A DNA stretch of 64,000 bases from Agarophyton chilense (Eukaryota; Rhodophyta; Florideophyceae; Gracilariales; Gracilariaceae). The stretch covers positions 558,001 to 622,000 of the forward strand of contig JARGXX010000111.1 in assembly GCA_030374765.1 (NCBI GenBank). Direction: 5' to 3'. This document shows, in pieces, positions 51,433 to 63,000 of the stretch; the first letter of the stretch is position 1; each line of letters begins with the position of its first letter. Made by a program: the position numbers and the translations under genes. The notes below the pieces were generated by a model. It saw only the letters and a list, made by a program, of their open reading frames with translations. It was not told the origin of the DNA and ran no database searches.

Positions 51433-53500
51433 GATTTGTGCTTGGTGCGTGGCATTATCTGTTATTGGCCCAGGCGTGATCTATCATAAAATAGATTTGG
51501 TACTGCAAAGGCTACAATTAAAGCCTCTACAGAACATGTGCCATCTGTCTCACAGTGAGCTTTTGCACACTGTCCGTACAATTCTCGAACACATAGGGTA
51601 CTGCCTTGGTAGTGCTCTAGTATTCACTTCTAACACTTCCTAGACACATTTTGCCACATTTTTGAAGATAGTACCAATGCTGATAATGCACAAAAAACCT
51701 ACCAAAATAGCTCTACATATGTCCGAAGAAGGTTTTCCGTCACCCACTTTTCGGATCTACTATACCATTTTGAATGTGGCTTTTTCCCGAACCTACTCAA
51801 CAGCATTTTTTCGCTATATGTTTTGCCATGTACTGGCTGACCGCGGCACATGAAAATATGAAGTTTTCGGATGACGTTTCGGCAATTTTGAGGACATTTT
51901 GGGTACTTTCAGCTGGCTTACAGGGTAGTCGAACAGATCAAAGCTGGCAAAATACCTCACCTTACCGACAAGGTTATAAGAACATGGTATGTACGAGTAC
52001 TTTTGTGAGGGGTCACTGTTCGTTCCTGCGATCAAGTGATCCTTTTTTGTCTCTATTCATTCTCTCTAGACGCCATAAGTCATTTCATTGGAGTTGGTTA
52101 GTGTTCAAACTTTTTATCAGTACGGTTGCACATGTTTCTGTGTGAAATTATATAGAGTGCATATTGTTTAAGAGAATGCCAGAGCTTTCGCATGCGTCGT
52201 AATATAACATTCTTCTGTGGATTCTCTTCTGAATCTTTTGAGTAGTGTTTCTGTAACTGTTTTACTCATTTTTGGAATAGTTTAGAAACATTTCAAAAGA
52301 CTACTAATCATTACCGTGCGCACTTTATAAGTTCTCATATCGAAAAGCTTTTGAGAAACTTCTGGAGAAATATAATTTGTACCTGGATCTGTCTTAACAT
52401 CATCGAGGGTCATATTTGGGTCGCCACTATACACTCATAAATGGCCCATCTCTTAATGCTCACACTTGGCCTTGTTTTAAGGCCTACGTTTGGGACATAT
52501 TCGTACCGCACTGAGCCCTGGAACAAAAGGATTCCTTTGGTTCATATCGGGATAACATTTGGAGTGGATACTATGCTCACTGTGTTAAAGATTTCTCAGG
52601 AAATGCCCAGTTCAACTGAGATCCCGTTTTCTAAACCAAAGCCATCTTGATCGCCTGATCAGGTTCTTCAGACACCGAGAGCTGTAAAACCCAAACGTTT
52701 TGCAATATGCATGTAAAGCGTTGTAAAGTGTGGTACCTGGTTCTCTAGGGGACACTATCCGTGCCATGGGTTGACGGAAATGCTTCATTGATGTCAGAAA
52801 GCCCCTAAAAAAACTCAAATGCTTTTAGTAGCGTGCAAATGGCGTCTATTTGAATGGTATTGTCATAGATATATTATAACACGATTTTTCTTTGACATTT
52901 CCAAAATGATAGAAATATAAATAATGCAGTGATTAACAATAATGGTTAACGAAGTACAAACTCAAAACGTGAGCGCAATAGGAAAAGTCAAGAATGAGTT
53001 AACAATGCCGTTCTGCTTCGTCATTTATTAATAGCGGACTACTTTCGCCTAATTAGAAAGTGAGATTTGTTCTTTTGTATGACTATTCATTCTCATTTGC
53101 ATAAAGGTAAAATGGCGCATAAGTTAGTAAACATGAGCATATTACTAAATGGGGAAAATACGAATGTTTTTAGAAAGAGAAAGCTACATAATATTTGTTT
53201 TTATTTTTTGGATTTCGTAAAACACTATTTGTTTAATGATGAATGTGGAGTATAATAATGATATTTAAAATATGACCGACTTGCACATTAGTTTATCGCT
53301 ATTTTTTTCTTTGTTTGTAAAGGGTCTAAAATAGTATTCTAATGTACGGCTCACAGAAAACGTGTGTAGAATCAATTGCAAGGAATAAAATGTTTATACT
53401 GTGGTCTTTAGTATATATTTTTCGGTGTGACAAAATAGAATAGGAGAAACTTAGAATCTTTGGACTGCGTTATAATGCTTATCGTATTTTCCAGGAGTGC
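51433..53500. other. No gene seen; A+T-rich right half
   Basis: Short frames at 51774-52145 plus and 52612-52818 minus lack domains. 52830-53500 is strongly A+T-rich and nearly free of frames, as expected of spacer DNA. Confidence 0.45.
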
Positions 53501-53504
53501 AGCA

Positions 53505-53925
53505 TTGTCATTTAATCTCTATCGCCGGGTTTGTTATTAATTCGAGAAGAACGTCTTGAAGATGAATACAAAGATCTGCCTCCAGAAGAACATTATGGCA
53601 TTTTAAACAATGCAGATGAAAAAGAGCAATTCAGTACTTTCTTTGGAAAGAAACCTGGTGTAAAACTTCCAGGTATGTTAACAGTTCTTTTTACGGGCCA
53701 ATAAGAAACTATGGACACATTATAGAGTTGTTTGAAGTTTGCTCCTGCGCTTGCAGCAGTAGAGCATCCCACAAACTCTTAAAATTGGAGGATAAAAAGA
53801 AAAGGGGTCTTGGTCGAGAAGTTCGCGAGTATTTTGAAGTTAGGAATGAATGCTGTGAAGCGGAGAAGGCAATATCAAAATTGATGATTATGACGAGACT
53901 ACTCAAGACACCGTCAGTTCATTAA
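53505..53925 (+). pseudogene. Fragment of an unidentified coding gene
   Basis: A stretch near 53545-53672 reads REERLEDEYKDLPPEEHYGI and FSTFFGKKPGVKLP, followed at 53673 by a GTATGT that resembles a splice donor. A second frame ends at 53925 (EDKKKRGLGREVREYFEVRN) and is preceded by TTGCAG at 53751-53756, a possible acceptor. The phases do not match (the joined codon is off by one), so splicing is only a suggestion. Charged, probably helical; no family recognised. Confidence 0.3.
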
Positions 53926-54754
53926 TTTAGTTTATGGAGAATACAAAAAGGAATTACTTTGATCATCGGGTGAGTTTATGGAGCAGAAATATTGGTATGT
54001 TTGCATAGGCTTTCGAGAGGATCAACCAACATAACTTCGGGCGATTTAGGACACAAAACGTGGGCTGAAGAGGAGGGAAGTGAACATGGAAGAAGAGAAA
54101 CGACCGGCGTGAGGTCTTAATCTGTGTGAAGACCGAAACGAGAGCTGAAAGAAAGCCAATGTGTTCACATTAAAGCAGATTCTCAGTCCGCATGGTTGAT
54201 TTGTGTTATCATCGCGACCCTTCAAGTTTACAACTTAAATATACCCTTTTTGAGTGATTCCCGCCTTCTATTACGCATCTTTTCACTCTGGTTTTTGTTC
54301 AATGTATGGTACACGGTGTTAAGGAGCAACGATTACGGTTGAGTTCTGTAAGCCGCCGGCGCCTTAGGGATCTTATAGACGCCCCGTAGATTGGGCGAAC
54401 GCAGCTCGACAAATTTAGGTTTTTTATTTATTTTGTTTTATTCCGTTTGATAAAATAGCTTTACAGCGCCAAGAAGATCCTAGCGCCTCGCTATTGATAT
54501 TTATTTGGCTCGAGTGAGGCTTCCCCCTTAGAATCCGGTAGGTACCGTTAGGATACTGAATTGCCCCCTTTGGTACATCAGTTCCACGAATTGGTCTTTC
54601 AGCCATCGTTTCCGTAGCTCCGACATGTAAGACTACGCAGTAAGCGCCCGTCCATTGTACCAAGTACTTTTGGAGTGCCACCGTCACGGGTAAGAACCTT
54701 AGGACCCACTCTACCACGCTACCCCAGGTTGAGACCAGGACGCTTACCCATCAT
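53926..54754. other. No clear gene
   Basis: Short frames only. A 97-codon minus frame (54717-54424) lacks a domain. Confidence 0.35.
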
Positions 54755-55275
54755 TCATAGCGTTACACACGGTATGATGCTCAAGTTCTCAATGTCGGAG
54801 GAAATGTTCTGCCTTTGATATGGCACACTGTTGTCGCTGTAGAGAAAACGAGTGGGTCTTCGAAACATTTCGCTGTTTACAGTGTCTTCTACAGCACTAG
54901 CCCCAATGTGACTTGAAGTAGCTCTCAATGAGTCTTTTACACCAGACAACACTTGCGACACGAGTTTTGTGACCGCCAACTTGACCTCAAAGTCTTTTAG
55001 CTCAGTTCTGTCCATGAAGGTGGCCAGGAAGATATTGCAATAGTCATAGTTCCAATCAATCACTACCACTGTCTCTTGAACAAGCGATATCATTTGTCTA
55101 TACTGTCTTCTTCGTCCGAGATCTGCAGCATTATCGTTCACCAAGCGTAAATAAGATCGCCTGGAACACTATTCGGAATACCGACCAGTCCTGCAAGAAT
55201 TTGGGCTCGTTTTCTAACTACAGATGCTTTACCCCGGCTCCCTGATTTCCGCATCATGTTTGAATTCTTAGGCAT
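54755..55275 (-). CDS. Hypothetical minus-strand gene, one frame change
   Basis: From ATG at 55275 a frame reads MPKNSNMMRKSGSRGKASVV and RKRAQILAGLVGIPNSVPGD before TGA at 55140-55138. The overlapping frame from 55144 continues LVNDNAADLGRRRQYRQMIS, DWNYDYCNIFLATFMD and a long helical, polar tail to 54755. Basic N-terminus, then helical body; about 170 residues in all. A single one-base indel, or less likely a tiny intron, near 55140 would explain the two frames. No domain known to me. Confidence 0.4.
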
Positions 55276-55657
55276 CTTCTTTTCTTCAGTTTTAGAAACT
55301 GAAGCTATCCCATGTCAAGCAGCGTGGTATTCACAGGTGCGGGCACATCATGAAGGGTTGCAATTTGCTTAGGGCTTACTTTTGTACAGTGTTGTAATGT
55401 GCGCAGGGAATGCCCTGGATGCGAAACCCAGCTCGTTCTGTGAGGCCTGATTGAAGGTGATGGAGCGGGAGCGGTATTTATCGGCTTTATTTTTTCATAT
55501 AGACCAAAGATAGAGTTTGATTACATGAGGCGCTAAAATAAGAAGATAACGATGGCGCTTGTGATGTCTGAGATATAAATTGAAGAGAAATATTTTGGAA
55601 GGAAGCCAATCGGACCAATAACTGGGGGGGAAATATGAAGTGCACACCTTGTAGAAA

Positions 55658-56163
55658 ATGTCAACAAAAGAAATACTAACGAAGTGCGACACGAACGACA
55701 TCGAAATACTGAAGGAGGTACCAACGCATCGGGTTGTACAGAATGCTGGAAAGTATGGTGGCCGTAAAAGAAGACTTTCTAGAGAAATTAGCTACTCAAA
55801 AAAAGCCACAGAATTGTCTAGGTTGTATGCTGCGCGAATCCTTTAGAATTCTTGAGCTTTTGAGCAGAAAGACCGCCTCAGAGCTTCCAGCTTGCAAATT
55901 CTGCTCCGTGAGGTAGTCTGGCAGTCTTCGAAATGGATCGACAGCGACCGCTTATAGCGAAGGAGTATTTATTGGTGAACCAGCCTGTTAATAAGCGACG
56001 GGTTGGTTCAAACTATATTAGTTGGTATTATGTTCCAAATTGCGTGACAAACGTTCACTTCCGTGTGCAGCTCAAATATAAAAGACAAAACAGATCGATC
56101 GGCCGTGTAGAACCCCGCAGCGATTTAGGTAAAGAAAAGGATCACTTGCCTGAAATTCCTTAA
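55658..56163 (+). CDS. Hypothetical plus-strand frames
   Basis: Three successive frames: MSTKEILTKCDTNDIEILKE (55658 on), ESMVAVKEDFLEKLATQKKP (55734-55916, ending in CKFCSVR with earlier CLGC) and MDRQRPLIAKEYLLVNQPVN (55933-56163). They look protein-like and could be one broken gene divergent from 54755-55275. The two CxxC-like pairs (CLGC, CKFC) hint at metal binding. Not identified. Confidence 0.25.
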
Positions 56164-58239
56164 ATTGCACGAAAATCAGGCAGAGGCATGAGCAAACACG
56201 AAAGTGAGGTCGCTGCTTCTCAAAGACAGAAAGGACGTCATGAATTAGTTTCTCAAATGTACAAGCTTCTCCAGCTAGCTAGCCAGCCTTATAAACCTGA
56301 TCTGAACGCGATATAGTTCACCTTAAGACTGAGGAATAGCGCTTCTAACAAGAAACAGATGAGACCGTTGTGGATGACAACAGCATTGCTGGAAAGAAAT
56401 TTTTTTAATTGATGGGCTCATACGATGCGAAGACATAAACACATCAATCCCACTCACAAGTGCCCTATGCATCATCAAATGGGCATCTTCAGAGAACATG
56501 AAGAATTTGTCTTCCAAACCTATCTATAATACTTTGTAGAGGAGTATTCTAACCGCAGCGAACCGAAGGTCGATCCATGCCCCTCAGCTTTTTGACACTA
56601 GGCTGTTTCCTGGCTGATCACGAATCTTTCCGAGGCTCCTTCTTTGCTGATTTATGGTTGAGCTGCATTTCATCGAGAGCGAAAGCATGTTACAAAAATT
56701 TGTGTTTCAATTCTTCTTGATGATTGAACTCGTATTGTTGATTCAACAGAGCCGATTCAGGAATTCGTTTTGAAAGAGAGAAGCATATGTTTAATGATTC
56801 TAGCTCAGTAAGAAAGTCCTTCGTTTCTATAGAAGTGAGAGACTTGAATAGCTTTTAAAGTCAAAATAGCTCTATGCAAAGCATTTTCCAGCTCAATTTA
56901 ATCGGATTAGCGCTTTTCAACGAATGCTTTCGCGTTTACCATATTCATTATATTTGCGCTAGCTCTTAAAACATAAAAAATACCGCTTGGTTTGATCTGG
57001 CACAATTAAAGCCCTTCTTCTTCAAAACCTGCTACCAGTAAGCTGACCCCAAACGGACTCACACATCCACCTTGAGGTAGTTCCTGCATTTAGCTCTCAA
57101 TTTCTTGTAGAAGTTGACCGACCAGTATGGACTCATTGTCAATTTTATAATACAATTGACCTGTTTTCCGTGCTTTCTTGATTAATACCCACGAATCGGG
57201 ACCCATTCCAGCATACACAATTCCTCTTGATCATAAACACCTTCTTTATACTAGAAAGAGCCATCAGAGGTGAGAGAAAAAGCTTTTCAATAGCCATAAC
57301 AATGCCATTGCTCGCTGTCAGTGATCCTAGCCTATAGTTCAATTACATGTTCCTGATAGACGTGGTGGTGTTGGATCGGTGTTGGGTCGTGATAGCGTCG
57401 GCAGGGTCTCTAGTGCAGTTTCAGGCGTAATAAGACGGCTGCAAAGCCAACGCAAGAGCAGGTCATGGATGGTAAGAGTTACAGCACTCAGCGTTTATAT
57501 CCACAGCATGGGCTCCGGCCGTTACAGTGTTGATCGCGTATTCAATCTGCCCCAGTTGCCCGCTGGGACTAAAGATGGTGAATCGGAAGTAATAATCCGA
57601 TTCGCCCATCGATAAAGAGTTTTGGCTTGGTGCAAAAACATGTTCAAACTGATACGCAGACAAGACCGGATTTGCTGGGAGCGGCGATCTGTGTCAACTG
57701 TACTCGATGCTGGGAAAGTAAACTGCGTGATAGATCGCGGAAGTAGGCTATGAGCCAAGGATACCCTTGACAGTAACTTCGAATTACAGGGCGGGGCGAT
57801 GAGAATAGAGATCGTCACAGCCCGTCTGATTCCAGCACCTGCGAAAGTGCGCAAAGCCGGGAGACTGCGCTTTACAGCCGATGTACAGTGATTGGGTGTT
57901 GCGACTACATGCACTGTAAATCCACCTGGGGAGCACATCCAACAATCAGCTCCCCTTCGATAATAACCACACAGACTGCTTTCCTTCTCCATCCAGGGCC
58001 CTAACTCCTCTCTTACCTATCTATTTGGGAATGCACCAGCAATCACCTACAGCATTCCAGATTTATTTGGTGATTGGAAGAGGGAGCATCATCTCTCTGC
58101 AGAAGCTGTACATCTGGAATTATTACTGCGTCTATCAGTATCAACCTTATCTCTCTATCAAAAACAAACAATTTGTCAACTGCAACCAAGAATGTCGTAC
58201 AGAACAGAGGCCCTTGTCACATCGACAGCGACGTCACTA
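56164..58239. other. No convincing gene
   Basis: Short frames on both strands. The longest is minus 57992-57522 (156 codons, Arg/Ser-rich, no domain), covered by plus frame 57379-57615 on the other strand. 56550-57350 is A+T-rich and frame-poor. Confidence 0.35.
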
Positions 58240-58969
58240 TCCTGAATACCCATCAAATCAGCCCCCATGCGCTTGTTGTCGATTGTGATGGCGTGCTCAC
58301 TGATCCGGAGCGCTATGCTCTTCGTGTCGCCTTTGACATGTGTAGTGAGGAAAGATATCTTTACACCCTATGGGATAAAGAATTCTACGGCGAATTCATG
58401 GAAGCTGTCGACGGAAAGGAACTTCTGAACGCTTAATAACTTGGTTTGGGACAAATTCCAGCCGGATTTGACAACGAGTGCGAAGAGAAAGCTCTTGTTA
58501 AACCTCTTCATGCATGCCCGACTGAATTATTTATGGAACTAAAGCAAGCGGGCAAGGTTCCACCGCCAGAAGTTTTTCAGATATTCATTCAGGAGGCAGT
58601 AGAGGAGGGAGTGAATATTTCTGTATGTAGCACGTGTAGTGAAAAGGCAGTTGGGAAGGTTGTGGAAAGGCTTGGGGACGATGCTTTTAGAAAATCTGTT
58701 TCGGCATGAAATATTGTCAAGGAACAGAGTCGAAATGTGTACAGTTTGGCCAGGAGGAAGCTCTGTCCGAACGCACTTGTAATGTTTGTTTTGTAGGAAA
58801 CAGTCATATTCGAGTAAAGGCTGAGCATTTTGCGGGAATGGCAGTCGTGATCATCAAATCAACCTACACCACAGATGAAGATTTCTCCAATGCCCAGAAA
58901 GTTTTCAAGTCGCTGGAAGACCCACTGAGAGCGTTGAACAGTCTAACACAGTTTGTTGACGGCCTTTGA
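58240..58969 (+). pseudogene. cbbY-like: CbbY-type HAD phosphatase pseudogene
   Basis: HALVVDCDGVLTDPERYALR carries HAD motif I (D-x-D-G-V), with the two Asp codons at 58281 and 58287. Then come LWDKEFYGEFMEAVDGKELL, PTELFMELKQAGKVPPPEVF, VNISVCSTCSEKAVGKVVER (motif II, the S/T after VCST), YSLARRKLCPNA, NSHIRVKAEHFAGMAVVI and STYTTDEDFSNAQKVFKSLE. This order and text match the CbbY-like family of plants, algae and Rubisco-bearing bacteria, which dephosphorylates xylulose 1,5-bisphosphate, a Rubisco inhibitor. Breaks: TAATAA at 58434-58439, TGA at 58707-58709 in the motif III region (the GD.V.KKKP block has decayed to NIVKEQS), and a frame change near 58790. The acidic EDS of motif IV reads GNS. 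No introns are visible. Host gene copy, not functional. Confidence 0.85.
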
Positions 58970-60097
58970 ATAAGAAATCGTTTAAGGAGTAGAATAGGTC
59001 AGGAAAAGAGGTTTTCGTTGGTTCGAACAGATGCATTGCTGTGCAAACATAATTTGAACTAAGTTTCTAGACGAAGTTGCTTCCATAATAATGTACCGTG
59101 CTCGGCAGACATGTGTTCTTGAGCGAGGAACGTTCGATGGTTGTCAGTACGTGGAATAATGGCGTACAACAGTTGGAACAAACAAGCCGCAGTGTTAGGA
59201 AAGTCGCTCTCTTCAAGCACGTCAAGATCATCTATAAACTCTACAATTTTTATCACGGTGGAAGAATCTCACATATTGCTTTTCGAACAGGCATGCTCCG
59301 ATATATTTGCTTTGTTTCGTAGTTTCTGTGGCACGTCAGAAGCAATGGGCATGAACACCGAGAGAAGGAGGAAATGCACTGGTGTATTTCGCAGATTTCA
59401 TTGGCTTTCTTTGAGGTGTTTTCACGATCTGTTTAACAAAGGCTGCATTGAAATTAGTGTTGCTGCATGAGCATGCGTTTTTTATGTGAATACCCTTCTA
59501 TGCGGAGAAGTGAGACGTGAATGTTGGTGAATAGTTGACCAACGTTGAGGTCGGATGTATCTGAAGATTATTATGCATGCTGACACCGAGCAAACCTAAA
59601 TCTGAATAGTCAATGAGAACCTTATGTGGCAGTCTTTTCGTTCCCACCGCATTTGGAGCATTGGGTAGCTGATTGTGTAGATTTACTGCAACGTATCCAA
59701 AACTGGATTAAAAAAAAATCTACAATAAACGTTGTCGAAAAGGTACCGATGCCCCTCGTTGGCGTATTCATATGCATGTCAAAGCAGCCCTGAATTGTTT
59801 ATAGAGGACGAGATCACAGCTAATACCTCATGCATGCCTGATGACAAAATGTTGAAATGTTGCCTACTGCAAACAATTTGCGGAACTAAATGTCATTAAC
59901 TCTGAGTTATACAGCAAGAAACTTTTTGCTGTGTCGGTGTTCAGAGAAAAATATACGAAAGCATTGGGATGTGCGATTCGATGTATCGTCGTAATTGCTG
60001 ACTGTTGAGAAATACCTCCCAAGAGAGGGTTCTGTTATTCTATTTTGAGGCTTTGTCTGATAAGAAAACGGAATAAAAGAAGCTTGAGAAATAAGAA
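58970..60097. other. No gene seen
   Basis: Short frames only (59141-59470 plus and shadows). Nothing links them to the CbbY pseudogene. Confidence 0.4.
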
Positions 60098-60574
60098 TTG
60101 AGCGGTAATGAAACTGCGTTGAAAGGGGTGGTACGTTCAAATTTTCTCTTTCGCATAGCGAACAGCTGTTTAAATTTGCTTGTAACCGTTGGTCGATACA
60201 AGTTCTGTAATATGAGTGAGAACAAGGCAGTTAATGCATTTATTGTCCGGATTCAAACTTTTCGATGCAAACCGCAAAAATCGGCTCTTTGTTGTCGCTT
60301 TTCGCCTTGTCATGAGGTGCCGTCGATGCAGGAGACGGGGCCAGTATTGACAGAGGTGCTGAAAAAGAACCGGATTGTGATTCGGAATGCACAAGTCTTA
60401 TTAGCTCCGCATGATTGCAGAACGAAACTCACCTGCAGTTTTCTGACCGGTGTTCAATTTATTCATAAACCACACAACAACTACCATCCATTTCCGGGTC
60501 ACTTGTTTGAATTTCGACCATTTTGTACGATGCGAGTGATCAATCAAAGGAGAATCCCATCAATTTCATATTAA
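60098..60574 (+). CDS. Hypothetical open frame
   Basis: 158 codons, with VVRSNFLFRIANSCLNLLVT, VLTEVLKKNRIVIRNAQVLL and HKPHNNYHPFPGHLFEFRPF. Cys and His occur in the C-terminal half but without a regular pattern. No domain, no relative in the window. Confidence 0.25.
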   Translation: MSGNETALKGVVRSNFLFRIANSCLNLLVTVGRYKFCNMSENKAVNAFIVRIQTFRCKPQKSALCCRFSPCHEVPSMQETGPVLTEVLKKNRIVIRNAQVLLAPHDCRTKLTCSFLTGVQFIHKPHNNYHPFPGHLFEFRPFCTMRVINQRRIPSISY

Positions 60575-60617
60575 CCTAACACACGCTGTCCACAAAGATT
60601 ATGCATAGCTCTTCCGC

Positions 60618-60995
60618 GTGATTTGCAAACATGACTTGGGGTTGAGTTTAGGCGATATCCACAAGCCTTGGAAAGGGGAGCGGGCCCCGCACCAGCCAAA
60701 TTTTGCGAACTCGGGTCTTCTTTTCTTATTAAAAAAAACTTCTTTCTTTTTTATGATGTACTATATTTCCTGCGATGAACATCCTTTCTTCTTGGGGTAT
60801 GGGGTTTCTTTGCAGATGAGGCTCTCTCATGTTTTTCCTCGCCTGCATCATATTAAAGCTGCTTTTAGTGTCTTCGAAGGAGAGGATTCTCTCGTTCTTT
60901 CAAAACCATGGCTCTCTTTCGTCGAAAATATTCCCTCTCAACTGCTTGGCCAGTGCTTCTATTTTGGAAATTCTTTGACGATCTATATCCGATGA
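60618..60995 (+). CDS. Hypothetical open frame at the left edge of E copy 2
   Basis: 125 codons containing LSLGDIHKPWKGERAPHQPN and LHHIKAAFSVFEGEDSLVLS. Its 3' end runs into the start of the alignment with E copy 1 (around 60955). Whether it belongs to E cannot be seen, because the matching part of copy 1 lies outside the window. Confidence 0.25.
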   Translation: MICKHDLGLSLGDIHKPWKGERAPHQPNFANSGLLFLLKKTSFFFMMYYISCDEHPFFLGYGVSLQMRLSHVFPRLHHIKAAFSVFEGEDSLVLSKPWLSFVENIPSQLLGQCFYFGNSLTIYIR

Positions 60996-61323
60996 ATGCC
61001 TTTGTAAAATTCTTACACTTAATGGTTACTTCTTAGTCTTCCGTTTCCATTTCAGCTTCTTCAACTTTGTCGGTCTTCGTTTTGGGCTCCTCAATCTGTT
61101 TGTCTTTGCTCTTCTCAAGGGATTGGTATGCGTGTTTTTCTCTCGGCTGCCTTTTCTCCGAATAATTTGCGGTTGCTGATGCGATTAGGAGTTTCGAAAC
61201 CGCGGCTATTTAGGCACACCAGTTCCTCTTGGTTTATGAAAGTAGTTTATGCTCCAAGTTCAGCACCAAGATGACACAATCCATTTCTTCCATGAATGGA
61301 GTCCGTTCACTGAGTCTCTTTCT

Positions 61324-61596
61324 TTAGGCTCTGGGAGCTACCTTGCCATAATATCTCTTGAAGAGTATACTGCAGCAGAGCCTAAACTCTACATTCAACG
61401 TAACTCTTTGAAAAGACGCACGTGGTTTTACGAATACATTTAGATGCAGATTTTCATCCTTGTCCCTATCAAGATCTGCATTACAAAGCTTGGCCGCTTC
61501 GTTTAACGCCTTCCTGAGGCTGATGGAGCTGGACTGGATCGACGTACGTCCGGTGATTTGGTCTGGTAACAAAACCGTACCCTCGATAACGACCAT
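61324..61596 (-). CDS. Hypothetical protein conserved between E copies, copy 2
   Basis: 90 codons beginning MVVIEGTVLLPDQITG, with LHLNVFVKPRASFQRVTLNV. Aligns to 638-288 of copy 1 over its whole length. The overlapping frame reads FLKNGRYRGYGFVTRPNHRT then YVDPVQ and keeps third-position changes in its own frame, which suggests the C-terminus of the upstream minus gene is encoded here. Confidence 0.35.
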   Translation of the reverse strand: MVVIEGTVLLPDQITGRTSIQSSSISLRKALNEAAKLCNADLDRDKDENLHLNVFVKPRASFQRVTLNVEFRLCCSILFKRYYGKVAPRA

Positions 61597-61976
61597 TCTT
61601 CAGAAAAGAGACGAAAGATCCTGGAACCATTCCGCAGACACGATGGGAGACACTCGGGCCGTTCTTTAGAATGATCTCAGATAACGCTCAACATGGATTA
61701 TTTCTCTTTTTAATTTTCGTTTTTCTGCACCATTTTCGTTTCGATTTGGAACCACATTTTTCCCTTTCGTCATGCATTGCATTCTACTTGAACTTCTATC
61801 TCCCACTCGACAGCAGCTGCCATGTGCACACTTTTATGTTTTGCTCATTCCCTTTGCTCTCGTGGGAAACTGTATATATGTAGGGCGTGTGCAATGCTGT
61901 CCTCACCAATTTGCTGAAAAGTGTTTGTATGTCTTTCCCACGTCACGACGATATTGACGGCAAACGAATCGTTCTT

Positions 61977-62318
61977 TTAAACCCTTCCCCGAATTTCAAA
62001 GGCAAACCATATACCGTCCAGAAACTTGAACTGGCGGGAATACACACTGGCATAGCCGTCATATACCACGTTATCAAAAAGAACTTTATATGCCTTATCG
62101 CGGTCTCGCAGCGCGTGCAGTAAGTTGGCGATGGTTCGAATGTCAGGATGTAGGCGCACAGGAGAAAACAGCACTGAGGACACACCGCTTGCTGCAGCAG
62201 GGATTTGGGTACCCTCGGTGAACCGCAGCCTTTCATGGACAGATTGGAAACCAAGCTGATCGATTTGCTCGGTGCAGTAGAGAGCAGTGGGAAAAATGAT
62301 GAGCGCTTCCCCGTCATA
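61977..62318 (-). CDS. Main minus-strand E gene, copy 2
   Basis: An open frame of 113 codons without an early ATG: DGEALIIFPTALYCTEQIDQ, VHERLRFTEGTQIP, VRLHPDIRTIANLLHALRDR, KAYKVLFDNVVYDGYASVYS and KFLDGIWFAFEIRGRV. It is bounded upstream by TAG (62321-62319), directly after an AG that could be a splice acceptor. Copy 1 keeps the second half. Likely one exon or one piece of a larger gene continuing to about 61500. Charged helices followed by a beta-rich part; family not recognised. Confidence 0.45.
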   Translation of the reverse strand, partial: YDGEALIIFPTALYCTEQIDQLGFQSVHERLRFTEGTQIPAAASGVSSVLFSPVRLHPDIRTIANLLHALRDRDKAYKVLFDNVVYDGYASVYSRQFKFLDGIWFAFEIRGRV

Positions 62319-62737
62319 CTACGTATTGCGGCACTGCAAGAAGCATCAGGGCAGATAATTGCAAGTTACTTTGCGACTGTAGTCTTCCTGCTCTGACCTC
62401 TTAAAGGGGACGGCTTCACAGCTACGTCTTTCCTATTCGCAAAACGACTTGTTTCAATGTACAAACCGTTGTTAGAGCTTAAGCTCTTCATGGCATGGAA
62501 GCCCGTTTCCCGCCGCACAATTTTGACATCATCGTAAAGCCACGCTTAGGCTCCCCCGTTCGTACAGCTGTACTTCTTTGCTGACGCCGTTCCCAGATAC
62601 CTGTTTGACTGATTCGCCAGAACTGCCGCATCTTTATTCGTCTTGCTTCGCCACCAAAGCGCCTCCCCGTGGTCTACCAGTCATTAGACCCACGAAAACT
62701 ATGTTGCTTCTACTATCTCCACCGCCCGAACGTTTAA

Positions 62738-62878
62738 ATGGTCGCGTTTACTTCAAATATGGAGGTTGAAGAAACTGGAGACCTATCAGAGGTCATGAGA
62801 CATGACAAGAACTGTCTATATTTCATTCCTGTCACCAAGGAGCACGTCTCAAAGTATTTCTTCCACTCTCAATTTTAG
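62738..62878 (+). CDS. Plus-strand E gene start, copy 2
   Basis: 46 codons, MVAFTSNMEVEETGDLSEVM and RHDKNCLYFIPVTKEHVSKY, ending at TAG exactly where copy 1 ends (1544). Length and ends are conserved in both copies. Similarity continues in another frame (ILDKGINNQKIKVQRLDPKL) beyond the TAG. Divergent to the minus-strand E gene, with about 420 bp between their starts. Confidence 0.4.
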   Translation: MVAFTSNMEVEETGDLSEVMRHDKNCLYFIPVTKEHVSKYFFHSQF

Positions 62879-63000
62879 ATAAAGGAATAAACAACCAAAA
62901 AATCAAAGTGCAGCGCTTAGATCCCAAACTGTTGGAGACCACGGATGGAATACAGCATAAAACCGCCGCACATTCTAGCCTTTGTCTGTTTATCATTACA

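Larger units (their letters stand above)
60955..63000. repeat. Diverged repeat E, copy 2
   Basis: Same orientation as copy 1 (1-1690), 60 kb away. It is about 300 bp longer in the middle (62180-62500) and keeps the minus-strand gene in better condition. The right edge is set where similarity fades after tgtttatcatta (copy 1 about 1660, copy 2 about 62990). Divergence of about 20-25 percent with indels implies an old duplication or two members of a dispersed family. Confidence 0.75.

Noticed and set aside
61977-62318. E minus gene as another tnp2 copy
   Set aside because: The tail motif (GRYRGY...YVDPV) loosely resembles the tnp2 tail, but the main block (HPDIRTIANLL, YKVLFDNVV) matches nothing in copies A-D.
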